Source: Cunninghamia lanceolata (lineage: Eukaryota; Streptophyta; Pinopsida; Cupressales; Cupressaceae). Taken from it: a DNA stretch of 64,000 nt. The DNA is taken from the NCBI GenBank assembly GCA_027924645.1, contig BSBN01001752.1, forward strand, positions 10,558,001-10,622,000, written 5' to 3'. Made by a program: the position numbers and the translations under genes. The notes under the pieces were generated by a model. The model had not been told where the DNA came from, did not search any database, and saw only the letters and a list, made by a program, of their open reading frames with translations. Each line of letters starts with the position of its first letter. Position 1 is the first letter of the stretch. Positions 1-10,839 of this stretch are shown in pieces.

Positions 1-401
1 TGTCAAATTATAGACACAGAGTGTGGGATTTGATTGAAGACTTTGATGCATTCAACATCACCCATGTTCCTAGAGAATAGAATCACAGGGCAGATGCACT
101 TGCCCAGGCTACCAGTACATTGGAGCCACTATCTATATCAGGTCTGAAGAGATTTTCAGTAGAACTGGTATCTGTACCATCAGTACCTGATAATGTTACC
201 AATCTTCAGGTCTTTGATGATGACCAGCACATTCTTCATTTCATCTCCAATAGGGATGTATTTGACGCTCAGATTATAGATGAGAATAGTATGGAAGATC
301 ATGTTTGGGAAGAAGATGAAATATTAGAATTGCCTAGCAACAGAATTCCCAAAGGCATGATTGAATTAGAAAGAGCCTTTGATTTGGATAATATATGCTG
401 A
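1..401 (+). pseudogene. C-terminal end of archaeal-type RNase H plus linker, upstream of RT (element A)
   Basis: The frame starting at base 3 reads the tail of an archaeal-type RNase H, with WDLIEDFDAFNITHVPRE and then NHRADALA. The last Asp of the family (ADALA) is present. An in-frame TAG sits between PRE and NHRADA, where related proteins have Gln. A linker of about 90 residues follows (LQVFDDDQHILHF, then IPKGMIELERAFDLDN). It matches the linker in B1 and B2, so this is an ancestral arrangement and not a chance junction. The frame ends in TGA at 399-401 and overlaps the RT frame by a few bases; in B2 the two parts are continuous, so A has a small indel here. Confidence 0.8.
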
Positions 402-1915
402 AGCGGAAGGATCTTCCCAAAGCTGATGGAGGTCAATATTCACAAGTGAATATTGGACAGGATGATGACAAGAAAAATGTCTTGATAGGTAAGGTTTGCA
501 CACCAGAAGAGTTAGAAGGAATAACTCAAGCCCTTAAGGATTACATCCATGTAATTGCATGGACTTATGATGAGCTGAAGACATATGACACATCTGTCAT
601 AACTCATACTATACCTCTCAAGCCAGATGCTAAACCTTTCAGACAGAAGCAAAGGCCAGTCAATGCTTTGCTTGAACCAATAATATTCGAAGAAGTCAAG
701 AAATTGTTAAATGCTAGGATAATCTTTCCTGTGAGGCACTCCACTTGGGTGGCAAATCTAGTGCCAGTTAGGAAGAAGAATGGAGACATCAGGCTATGTG
801 TAGATTTTAGGAATCTGAACAGAGCATTAGAAAAGGATAATTATCCTTTACCCTCATTAGATGAAGTTCTACAGATTGTAAATGGAGCCAAAATGATGTC
901 CTTCCTGGATGGCTTTTCAGGGTACAACCAAGTGATGGTTGATAAAATTGATAGATTGAAAATGGCCTTCACCACCAAGTGGGGGATAATTGCATATAGA
1001 CGTATGCTATTCAGACTTATAAATGCTGGAGCAACATTCCAGCGAACAATGGACATAGCCTTCAGAGGCTTAATAGGAAAATGTATAGTCATCTACATAG
1101 ATGACTTGACAGTATTCTCCAAAGAAAGGGGAAATCATGTAGCAGATCTCAGAGATGTGCTAAAGAAATGTGAAGAGTATGGAATATCACTGAACCCTAA
1201 GAAATGCATATTTGGGGTGACAACAGGAAAGTTATTAGGCCATTTGATAACTGAAGATGGAATCACCATTGATCCTGACAGGGTGGAGTCTATCATGAAA
1301 ATACAACTTCCTGGAAGCAAGAAAGAACTTAAGTCTTACTTTGGTAAGATTAACTTTGTAAGAAAATTCATCACTGGTTTTGTAGAAATAGTCAGACCAC
1401 TAAATGCTATGCTGAAAAAAGATGCCAAAATTGAGTGGACAGCAGAAGCTAAAGCTACTTTTGAGGACATAAAGAAAGCCATATCAGATGCTCCTATACT
1501 CATCAGTCCAGATTACACAAAGGATTTCTACATCTATTCATTTGCTTCAGAACATACCTCTGCAGCAATGTTAACTCAAAGGAATGAAGAAAAAGAAGAG
1601 AAACCAATAGCCGTCATGAGCTGTCCTTTCAAGGATGCTGAACTAAGATATGTGGATGTTGAAAGACAAGCACTTGCATTAGTCAAGGCAGTAAAGAAAT
1701 TCAGGCATTATATACTGAGAAGCAAGGTGATTGCAGTAGTGCCTGATGCAACAGTGAAGATGCTGCTCATGCAAAGTGAGCCTGGTGAGAAAAGAGCCAA
1801 GTGGATTACTGTGTTACAAGAGTATGACATGGAAATTACACCAATGAAATTGGTAAGAGGACAGGCTTTAAGCCAAATGATATCTAAAATTGACCCAAAC
1901 ATCACAAGTCAGTAG
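395..1915 (+). pseudogene. Gypsy reverse transcriptase and degenerate RNase H (element A pol)
   Basis: This is the RNA-copying part of the pol polyprotein. RT landmarks, in order, are STWVANLVPVRKKNGDIRLC, the FLDGFSGYNQV block with the first catalytic Asp, and YIDD at about 1094-1105. The connection region has LLGHLITEDGI and INFVRKFI. RNase H begins near 1525, but the usual TDAS motif reads SFAS, with Phe at 1541-1543 where the first catalytic Asp belongs. The Glu region (ELRYVDVERQALALV) and a late Asp (VVPDATVKMLL) remain. B1 and B2 share the Asp-to-Phe change, so it predates this copy. The frame is open for 506 codons; the first ATG at 395 is an accident of the frameshift, not a true start. 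Confidence 0.9.
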
Positions 1916-3199
1916 TATGTTATCAATGATAAGAACAATAAGGAATGGTATTCAGATATCAGGCACATCCTGATTACTGGAAGATGTCCTCCGAGATTGT
2001 AAGCTTCATAGAGAAGGGCCTTGAAGATAAGGTCACAAAAGTATATGATGAAGGGAGGAACCCTATTCAAGAAGAATTAAGAAGGAATATACCTGAGATG
2101 CTTAGAAAAGCCAGAAGCAAATAAGGTCCTGTCAGAGTTACATGACAAGTTCAGAATAGCACATGGATCATCCTTGGCCACGACACATGCAATCCTCAGA
2201 GTGGGATATTATTGGCCCATAGTTTTTAAAGATACATGTGATCATGTTAAATGTTGTCATGTATGTCAGGTTGCTGCCAGCAGAGAGAAATATGTTGCAC
2301 AACCCTTGCAGCCAGTGATGGAAGAGCGGCTATTTGCATAATGGGGCATGGACTTCATAGGACCAATCAATCCTCCATCCTCCTCAGGCCATAGGTATGT
2401 CCTAACAATTACTGACTATTGTACCAAATGGACTGAGGCTGTCAGCAGCAAAACTTGTACTGCGGATGATGTCATTAAATTTCTGGAGAGCAACATTGTC
2501 ACCAGGTATGGAACTCCTTATGCTTTGGTAAGTGATAATGGTTCTGCCTTCACTTCAACAAAATTGTTAGGTTGGGCTTTTGATCATGGGATCATACTTA
2601 AGTTTTCATCCAACTACTATCCCCAAGGGAACGAATTAGCAGAATCCACCAATAAGAATTTACTGAATATCATAAGAAAACTAATAGAGAAGAACCCTAG
2701 GGAATAGAACTCATTTCTGAAATATGCCTTATGGGTAGACAGAACTAGAATGAAAACCACAATAAGAAACTCACCTTTCCAATTGGTATATGGGGTGGAT
2801 CCTATCCTTCCTGTAAACTTGAAAATTCCTACTCTACAGTTTGCCCAAGAATACCTAGGCATTGATAATAGACAAGAAGTTAGGTTGCTTCAGTTGATGC
2901 ACCTGGAAGAGAAAAGGAGTCAAGCAATTGACCAGTTTGCAAAACATTAGGCTGTTGTCAAACGTTGGTTTGACAAGAGAGCCAGAGTTAAAGCCTTCAG
3001 GATATTTGATTTAGTCCTGATGTGGGATAAAGCCCATGAGAGAAAAGGTGACCATGGCAAATTTGACAAACTATGGATAGGTCCTTTTCAAATTTCTGAG
3101 ATACTAGGAGACATAACTTATAGGCTTAAGAACCTGACAGGTGAGGATGTCCCATTGCCAATCAATGGACAATTCCTCAAACATTATTTCCAAGCCTGA
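1916..3199 (+). pseudogene. Gypsy integrase (element A pol, C-terminal part)
   Basis: This is the DNA-integration part of the polyprotein. A zinc-binding HHCC region (AHGSSLATTHAILRVGYYW, then CCHVCQ) lies near 2160-2270. The catalytic core follows with D (TDYCTKW), D (SDNGSAF) and E (GNELAESTNKN) at about 2410-2660. The C-terminal part (KRWFDKRARVKAFRIFDLVL, then GPFQIS) ends at a TGA at 3197-3199 after FLKHYFQA. Decay includes in-frame TAG after SQ (1913), TAA at FA*WGMD, TAG at PRE*NSF where relatives have Trp, and TAG at KH*AVV. At least one frameshift lies between about 1916 and 2130. Confidence 0.88.
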
Positions 3200-4047
3200 G
3201 TGACTTCATGACAGTCATGTGTATCATATTGTACATTTGTATAGTTGTCTGTACAGTTTGTTTCATTTTTGTTTATTCTGTTTTGTTTGTTGAGGCCTTG
3301 TTTTGGTTAGTCAGGATGATGCACCTGATTACCACAAAAAATAACTAAATTGTTAGGATTCAAGTGATGAGATCAGATTTAGACATAGGTTGTAATTCAG
3401 CCTAAGAAGTATTCATGATCAGGTCTGTGATATCCTTTTATTAGGGTGCCTTTTCTTGATCAAAGTGAATCAATCACAATGAAACACCTAACAGCCTTGG
3501 GTTTGTTGAACACACAAGTATAGGTATTAAGTGAAAAATCTAAAGAGACTCCCTTGCTACCAATAGAATCTCCAACCTAAAGCTGCAAGTGACTATACCT
3601 TGTACAAATGAGCTAACATGATGATATCAGATACAAATTTTAATAGAAAAAATGTGAGAAAAGAAACAAAATTAGGCCATCTAAGTAACTCTATCGGGGC
3701 TATAGATGCCTACTGGCAATGGGGCTCTACTTAGGGAGATTGTATAGATAACCTTGCCGGGGCTATAAACGTCTACTGGCAGCAAGCCTCTATCCAGGTT
3801 GGCTATGAGGGATGATCTCCAACTATGTAGTTTAACACCGGTTACTTATGTTTTCAACTTGCTTTCAAGATGAAGATAATTAATCATCTGCACACACATG
3901 ATCCTTTGTTAGCATTGTTACCATGATGAAATTTTTATCATTCAGAAGATCATGATGATTATGCTCAGGAGGAATTAGAATACTATGGATGAATGTGATC
4001 ACATCACTTGAATCATTGGAATTTGTTTATTTTATTTGTTGGCAAGT
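3200..4047 (+). other. Noncoding 3' region between integrase and LTR of element A
   Basis: No coding region is visible. A short direct repeat stands out: GGGGCTATA followed by a CTACTGGCA block occurs at about 3697 and again at about 3759, 62 bases apart. No purine-rich tract lies directly before the LTR start at 4048, where minus- to plus-strand priming would be expected. The purine tract may have decayed, or the boundary may be more complex than drawn. Confidence 0.5.
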
Positions 4048-4279
4048 TGTTGTGTGGTTACACAACACACCCCATTTTGACTTGACAAAATAGGGACCCA
4101 ACTTTTTGGCTTGTGTTTTGTGCTTTCTGGCGGTCTGGTAAAAATAAGTCATGCAGATCATCATGCATTGAAAAGGCTGGGTAAGTGATCATCATGAGGT
4201 TAGGTTGTCAAAATTCCTATTTTATTCTAGCAACCTTATATTTAGAAAGAGCATTAAATTCCATGCAGGTTTGTCTTTT

Positions 4280-5010
4280 ACATCACCCTAATATTCGTCA
4301 GGATGTGAAAGTTATAATTGGTCAAAGCTTGAGTCAAACCTGATATTGCTAGGGGAGGATCATATTTCGTAACATCCATCATATTACAGAAGGTCATCCC
4401 AATATGGTATATCACCCGATAAAATCATGCGGTCCAAATATCTGGATGTCAATTTTAGGTGATAGCAACCTTTACCCGTCAATAGCCTTATGCATTTCGC
4501 AAAGATCATATTTTTTTAAAGTAACCTGATATTTCTTTATATCCTCCTACTGTGAAATATCCCCCTAAGCGAATGTCCTGATGATGTCATCCAAGTCCGA
4601 TAAATGAAGAAACAAATAGGGCGATGACATCATCATCATTTACCTCTCAACAAGATATTTCGTAAACATGATCCTATTCCCATAACATGACGATGACGTC
4701 ATGATGCCTTGCGGATACACTGACCGAATATCAGGATGACTTCATCCTGATATTCTGAAAGAGAGACACGTAAATTCATCCGGTCATCATCATCTTTGAA
4801 ACATCACCCAATACATCGAAATATCCTCCTGATGTACGAAACATAACCAAAGGGTGCATTCATCACTCGATCTTGTCGCGATAGTTATTCCAATCCAAGG
4901 GAGGAGGATGACATTAAACTCAACCCGATATTTGTGAATATCATCCTACCTTCGTGATATCCTGTCATATGGATATCCCCCCGCTCCCGTTGCCGCCATT
5001 GTCATTTAAT
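4280..5010 (+). promoter_or_regulatory. Motif-dense region upstream of ORF-X in A LTR
   Basis: The stretch is packed with short related words: GATATT or GAATATC, CATCACCC, and TGACATCATCATCA-type runs. One perfect TGACGTCA palindrome, a plant bZIP core, lies near 4692. CG dinucleotides are more frequent here than in most of the window. The G copy has the same words in the equivalent place (19550-20360). A promoter or enhancer for ORF-X or for the element is a reasonable inference, but no function is shown. Confidence 0.45.
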
Positions 5011-5346
5011 ACGCGCAGACATGGTAGGTGGTTCCCGCCGACAACGAAACTTGATGAAACAGCTGGCGAGACCCTGCGTTTTCACGCGGATAATCAATGA
5101 ATAAAATCCAATCTGTCAGGGTTGCCCTAAATTCACCCTAAGTGTATGGTTAAAAAGGTGAATTCACCATCATTTTGAATTTACCTTGCGATAAAATTAT
5201 TTTTTATAGAGCACCAGCTTCCATATCCTCATATAGGCGATAGTTGCACAATTTGAGCTCACAGACAGAGGGAAGTGCATGATCATCAGCTAAATTAAGA
5301 GCATTGTTAGAAGTCTACTGGTATAAAAGGAAATTTGCATATCCAG

Positions 5347-5539
5347 GTAAGTAAATGAAACCCTCATCCTGTTGTTTCTATAATAGTCAGGTATGGGTGA
5401 TTAATCTAAAGTTCTGGTTTATGCATCCATATGATTAAGTAATGTTGAACAGATACAGTAGGCATGGTGATTGGTAAAGTTAATTGTAATATGCATGCAT
5501 GTGTATACCCATTGTAAGACAGGATTTTGTTGATTGCAG
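5347..5539 (+). other. Conserved spliceosomal intron just before ORF-X ATG (A copy)
   Basis: The exon edge reads CAG|GTAAGTAAATG and the intron closes with TTGATTGCAG|GCACCC, six bases before the ORF-X ATG at 5546. Length is 193 nt. The G copy has AG|GTAAGTAAAG and a closing AG at the same relative place, 194 nt apart. Conservation of both splice sites and length in two diverged copies supports a real intron. Confidence 0.6.
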
Positions 5540-5545
5540 GCACCC

Positions 5546-8500
5546 ATGGCTAACAAGAGGTTAGTTAAGTGTCAAGCAGAATTCGATAGGCCTATGTTCT
5601 CCTCTCAGACGAGCGTCCTATTTAAGTATGGTGCAATTATAGATACCCATCAGGGGAGTACTGATTTGGAAGCCTGGTCAGCTAGGCTGAATGATGAGAA
5701 TAACAAGAGTCTTGTGCTGGATGCAGTTTTCATATCCGGGATGTGGAATGCTACCAGTTTACTGTACTCCATGGAATCCTCGGAACTGGTTATTAAGTGT
5801 GCCAGGAACTATAACCCAGAGACCAGGCAAGTGATGAAACATGAGAGGATATACGCAGACCTATTTATCAAGGGTCTTTCCAAGACATTTGGATTGCCAT
5901 TGGGTAGCAAGGTCAAAAGCGTGGACCTGAAGAAGTCAGAGAAAGAATATGAAAACAATAAGAAACAAGCCAGGAAGAATATGTATCAATGGAGGGCTGA
6001 AAACAGTACATATCCTATAGCAGCTAAACTTCATGTGCATCTATTCAAATATGATTTTGCTGATGAATATCAATACATGATTGCACTACTAAACAGAGCG
6101 ACAGGCTAGCCTGATGCTGGTAGTTTTAGAGACTAGATGTATGGTGTAATAATGATGTGTTTATATTCAGATATCAAGCCACTGTGGGGCCAGCTAATAA
6201 GTGATGCTATGCATGAGCAGCTGATGAACCTAGGAGGTTCAAATTGTGCGTTATGTATGACATCATACATCGTCTACTCTTGTGCTTATAAAGGCACATT
6301 TGATACGCTAGTCATAGATGCGAAAGTCATAGGAACAGTCAATGATGTGCATATCTGGGATCATCATCCCCAGCTGCAAAGAGCCAATTACATCCAAGAC
6401 TACAAACTAGTCAATGATGCATTCTCTATGCATCTCGTGAGGACCATGGAGGAAGATAGAACAAAAAGATTGAGCATGGAGGCTCAAGAAATAATTTACA
6501 GGCATGGAGCCTGGTACATTTAGTTTGCCACCTTTTCTTACATAAGGATTGAAGGTTTTGAGGGACATCCTCTCATGCTGCCAAGGTATCACACTGATGC
6601 AGTGATACTGATGGAGTTCATCAGGCAGAGCTCCATAATGATAAAAACATACAAAGATGCAAAGAAGCTGCCACCAATATTGTTTCCAGTCATTATTGGC
6701 TGGTACATGTGCCCTAATTCAGAGAATATAAAGAAGGTGATGGTCACCTTGAATAAAATGAAACTACAGCCTTTTCCACTGACAAGACCATATGATCCTT
6801 ATGCCAGGATGCAGAAAATAATAGGAAAGTCTATTCATCAGAGGCACCTAGAAGACTTCTGGGCTGACTGTGAAGATGAAGCAGAGGCAAGAAGAAGAAG
6901 ATATCAAAGGCTAACTTTGAATCAAATCAGAACCTTTGATTGCATCCCCATTCCCCAACAATTGAAAAAAGATGATGGCAGGATAATTGGAGATGAATAT
7001 GAGCAGAAGAAAATATACAATGATACCATCTCTGCACCTGACCTCACCATACAAGAGGATATATCCTTGGACCCCTTCTTTGCCAGGACCATACAACTAA
7101 CCCAAGCCTGGGTTGATGAATAGATAGGGGCATTGAAGAAGAAGGGTGTTGCCATTACGATGGACAACAAGAAGAAGGGGCAGGATACTCTTGATGGGGA
7201 ATATGATGACTTTCTGAATGAGAAGAGAAAGTCTAAGGGAGATAGACTCCCTCCATAGAGCAAAAGAACTCCAAGGGGCAAGAAGGTAGATAAAGAACCC
7301 AAAGGGGTTCTTATTGAAAAGGCAGTATTTGTAGCTGAGGAGGTAGCAGCATCAGGATCTGGATCAGGATCAGCATCCCCTCCAAGGACAAGGAAAGAAA
7401 AGTCCAAGAAGAGTAAGACAGCAGAGGCTGGAATTACTAAGACCCTAGAAGAGGGTCAATCCTCAAGAAAACATGATGAAGAGGATATCCTCATGGAGGA
7501 AGAACCTGAAGAAGAAGAGGCTCCTTTAATAATAAAAAGAAAAAGAAGAGCTGCACAGGTGGTGGTGTCTACCCCACCTAAGAAACTGAGAACCTCCATG
7601 AGAGGTGAAATAAAACAACCCCCTACATTGTTACAAGGGGCAGGTAGTGAAATGCATAGGGAACATCAGCACAATGTTCCACTTCCTACCATAGTCAAGT
7701 TTAAAACCGAGCTCGTAGAAGAGCAGATGAAAGAAACCTCCCAGACACAACAAGAAGGTCACATCTCGCTGGACAAGACAATAAATTTGTCTAATGATGA
7801 GGTTGTGAAAGCTTCACAGAAAATGGAGACCCTTGCTGCAGGCAAGAGTATGACCCCTCAAAAGGCTCCACCAGTTTAAACTATACTGGAAGAGATGAAG
7901 CAAGTGGAGGCAGTACAGGAAAAGAGCCCAGAACAGATAGCCCAAGAAATGGGACTAGATACACTAATTGTAGAGGTGACAAGTCCTGCAGTGGTGGACT
8001 TAACAGGGAAACAGGATGCAAGTCCTGAACATCCAGCAGGATCACCTGATAAAGGGCAATATACAGAGGGAGTGAAGATGGCAGAACCAGAGAGCCATAC
8101 TTCAGAACTGGGCGAACAAAGTCCACAAGGCACATCAACAGAACCTACTATAGTAGAGGTTTAAGAAAAGAGGGCCGATGAGAAGGATATAGTAGAGGAT
8201 CCTGCCGCTAAGGTTCAAGAAGTAAGCGGTACAGGTGCAGAACAGGTCGTGGTTGCAGAAATAGAATCAGCACCTAAGGAGACTTCCCAAGCATCCACGA
8301 CTAAGAATGTTCCTCAATAGGAGGAAAAGTCGAAAGTGGACGAGGTGATGATAGAAAAGGATCATGATCATCATATGGATGCACCACAAGATCCTCCACC
8401 TCAGGAAGATGCTCCTCCAGAGAAGGAGGTTCCTCAATAGGAGGATGTGCCACAGGATCAATAACAAAGTGAGCATCAGGAAGAAGAAATGAGGAAATCA

Positions 8501-9817
8501 CCGTCTCCACCACATCTGCTGATAGAAATAGGAGACACAGGTGAACATCATGATGATGCAGAAAAACATGATCAGGTGCCTCCATGGTTGGAGAAAGAGG
8601 TAAATGTAGAAGAAGAATTTGAAATTCAAGAATTTGATGTCTCCACCCTATTCTCTGAGAATATAATAAAACCTGAGAGGAAGGCCAGAATGACTTCGGC
8701 CATCAAAAGAGATCCATTAACTAGGAGGACTGCACAAATTGCAGTACCAACGGTAGAGAAGGAAACAGGTAAAATTACCTTACATGAGTTCCAGATCAGC
8801 ACAGTGGACTTAGGGTTTTCCAATGAAGACCAAGAGGGTCAAGAAGGCAAGGATATTATTGATTCTTTGATTCAAAAGGTGAAAAGATAGAAAGAGAAAA
8901 ATAAGCAACATAAATAGCACATTGCTCAGTTGCATGCCTACATAGGGAGGCTAATTAATCTTGATGATACTACAACTGAACATGCAGTCCCATTGACTGC
9001 TACTTCTCAAGAGGAGGTGAACAAATTAGATCTCATGAAACATGAGGCCTCTGTGATAAGGAAATGGATGTCATCCACATTGGATGATGCAGAGGAAATA
9101 GTAAAGGCCTCTTTAAAAAGGTGGAATACTCTCAGTGACTCCAGGACCAAAGTAGACAAATTGCAGATGCAGACAAGAAAAAGGTCTTACCAACTGGAGA
9201 AAGTATTAAGTATCCTGGGAGAAATAAGGAGGATAAATCCTTAGTTACTCATCAATAAACAGGTAGTAAACAGTAATACTGTCATGTTGATTGACATATG
9301 GTATAAAGATATTCAATTTGAATGTGGAGTACTCAGAAGATGCATTAATAAACTGAGAGATATCAGCATGAAGCTACATGATCTAATGTCTGTTGAGGCA
9401 GAAATGTTGGAGACATTAGAAGGAAAAGTGGAAAGTAAAGTAGAAAATCAAGATGAGGAGTTTGCCATCAACGCTTTACATGGCAACTTCCAATTAGTAG
9501 CAAATGGTCCACTTGTTCACTTGACAGAAGAAGTCATAGATAAAATAATGAGAATCAAAGTCAAGATGGAGAATTACAATGAGACGCTGCAAGACAGGAA
9601 GAACAAGCTGGACAGCAGCAGACATAAATATGAGGCACACAAGCATGCCATGATCAAAGCAAAGACTCAGGATGGTAGGGAAATAGATAAAATTGTGCAA
9701 TTATATGAACAGGTCCGGAGCGTCATGCAACCTCATATGCGGGTCATCATCATCATGATGATGAAAGTTCAGGAAGTGATGCACCTGGTGATGAGGAGCA
9801 TGATTCCGATAAAGTAG
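5546..9817 (+). pseudogene. ORF-X, A copy: large LTR-encoded protein of unknown function (about 1,424 codons)
   Basis: I do not recognise a named family. The start chosen is the ATG at 5546, just after the conserved 3' splice site. Residues 1 to about 520 look globular (FKYGAIIDTHQG, KCARNYNPETRQV, KNMYQWRAE, MTSYIVYSCAYKGTF, RTMEEDRTKRLSM, LTLNQIRTFDCIPIPQQL). A long charged, disordered linker follows, with the NLS-like KRKRRA near 7535 and runs of Pro, Glu and Gln. The C-terminal 380 residues are helical, coiled-coil-like (DIIDSLIQKVKR, LDLMKHEASVIRKW, LTEEVIDKIMRIK). The same frame is kept for 4.27 kb, but at least 14 in-frame stops occur, mostly TAG, some TAA, none TGA in the part I read. 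After about 9735 another frame matches G better. It could be a gag-like or DNA-binding accessory protein; that is a guess. Confidence 0.7.
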
Positions 9818-10009
9818 ATGATGATGCATCATAGAGTGAATATTAGCATTGGATACTTGGTGAAAATGAGTTTTTTTTAGATAGTTGCCAACTAGCAACT
9901 TGTGCCATTTTTGTAAAGGTTGACGTAGTCAAAGGAAATATTGACCGTAGATTTACATGTACAAATCAGGATCGTTGATTTTTTTTGTAATGAATTCCTC
10001 ACCTTATTC

Positions 10010-10017
10010 TATAAAAG
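10010..10017 (+). promoter_or_regulatory. TATA box of the A LTR
   Basis: TATAAAAG lies about 190 bases after the ORF-X end and 830 bases before the LTR end. The G copy has the same word in the same context at 14334-14341. It probably marks the U3/R border and drives the genomic RNA. Confidence 0.65.
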
Positions 10018-10779
10018 GTGCATGAATGCTTCATTTTGAACATTCAAAACTTAATTGAAATTTGTTTGCTGAAATATTCAGGGCTCATTTCAAAGCTTTT
10101 TGTATACATTTATATCTTTGCATACTTAGTCAATGAGAAGACCATTTTGGTTATAATTTATAGTAAATCTTGAGTAATCAATGTGTGACTTTTGGATTTA
10201 TGTGGTGATTTGCTGCGTCCTTTGGAGTGCATGTCCACTCACATACATTGTTTTCATACAATTCCTTTGAAGTTAGCACCTACTGTATCTAGCTGTGGAA
10301 TGTCCTGGTGAACATATGGTTTGGTTTTCTTCTCCTCATGACTGTATCTGGTATACATGTGGTTCAATAGCTGAAGATTCATCTTTCATTTGAAGCATTT
10401 CTTTAAATTTCTTGAAATTTTAGAACATTTCACTGTCATAATTGCAAATAACTAAACATCTAAAGCAAACAATACAAATATGTGGACATCTCATGGATAA
10501 ATGTAAATATTTAGCATATTTGGAACTAAAGTATGCATTACTGATAAATATCATGCAAATATTTGAATAGAGTTGTATCATTGAATCAAATAACTATGTA
10601 AAATGACCTCTCTGTGAAGAATCTTTGCCAAAATAACGTCATGATGATGAACTTTATGTAAGATCCCAAAATGGAAACAGCAACACACATCAACCTCTGA
10701 GTAACGTCAGAAGATTAAGACCTAATCACCAGAGACTTGGGATTATGAATTCTCTGAATTCATCGCATCTTTCAAGATG

Positions 10780-10785
10780 AATAAA
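10780..10785 (+). terminator. Poly(A) signal AATAAA of the A LTR
   Basis: AATAAA stands 54 bases before the LTR end. The G copy has AATAAA 55 bases before its end (13420-13425, minus strand). This is the usual position for the R/U5 processing signal. Confidence 0.6.
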
Positions 10786-10839
10786 GGTTAATGTGTACTT
10801 TTATTCTATGCTTGTTTGTGACTAACATCATGACCAACA

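Larger units (their letters stand above)
1..10839 (+). mobile_element. Element A: Ty3/gypsy retrotransposon with dual RNase H and giant 3' LTR, 5' part outside window
   Basis: In order, the visible part holds the end of an archaeal-type RNase H, RT, RNase H, integrase, a noncoding stretch, and a 6.8 kb LTR. The gag, protease and 5' LTR would lie left of base 1. The right edge is sharp: the LTR ends ...CCAACA at 10839, and the next base begins G gag sequence on the opposite strand, so A is inserted in G. The LTRs of A and G are homologous from end to end, so A entered a relative of itself. No clear polypurine tract is seen just before the LTR start at 4048, which is the weak point of the assignment. 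Confidence 0.65.
4048..10839 (+). repeat. Giant LTR (6.8 kb) of element A, containing ORF-X in U3
   Basis: The stretch starts TGTTGTGTGG and ends CCAACA, giving TGTTG/CAACA ends. It is homologous along its whole length to 13365-20605 on the other strand; homology stops on the left at the TG end and on the right at the CA end. Near the right end a TATA box (10010-10017) and AATAAA (10780-10785, 54 bases before the LTR end) keep the same spacing as in the G copy, as expected for a U3-R-U5 structure. ORF-X fills most of U3. In G the matching end is followed by a primer-binding site and gag, which supports calling this an LTR. An alternative is that ORF-X is an internal 3' gene and both copies are truncated at the same point. 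Confidence 0.62.

Noticed and set aside
5321..5330. TATAAAAGG as a promoter for ORF-X
   Set aside because: In the G copy the aligned bases are part of the exon before the intron (AGTAAAAGAAG), so the TATA-like word is probably a chance change in A.
5546..9817. Altered genetic code with TAG and TAA read as Gln, since most internal stops are TAR and several terminal stops are TGA
   Set aside because: Many stops fall at Trp sites (for example the SIN*IER site of B1, which is Trp in B2), B1 and B2 have internal TGA at Trp sites, and relatives keep CAG or TGG. Ordinary C-to-T decay explains all of it.
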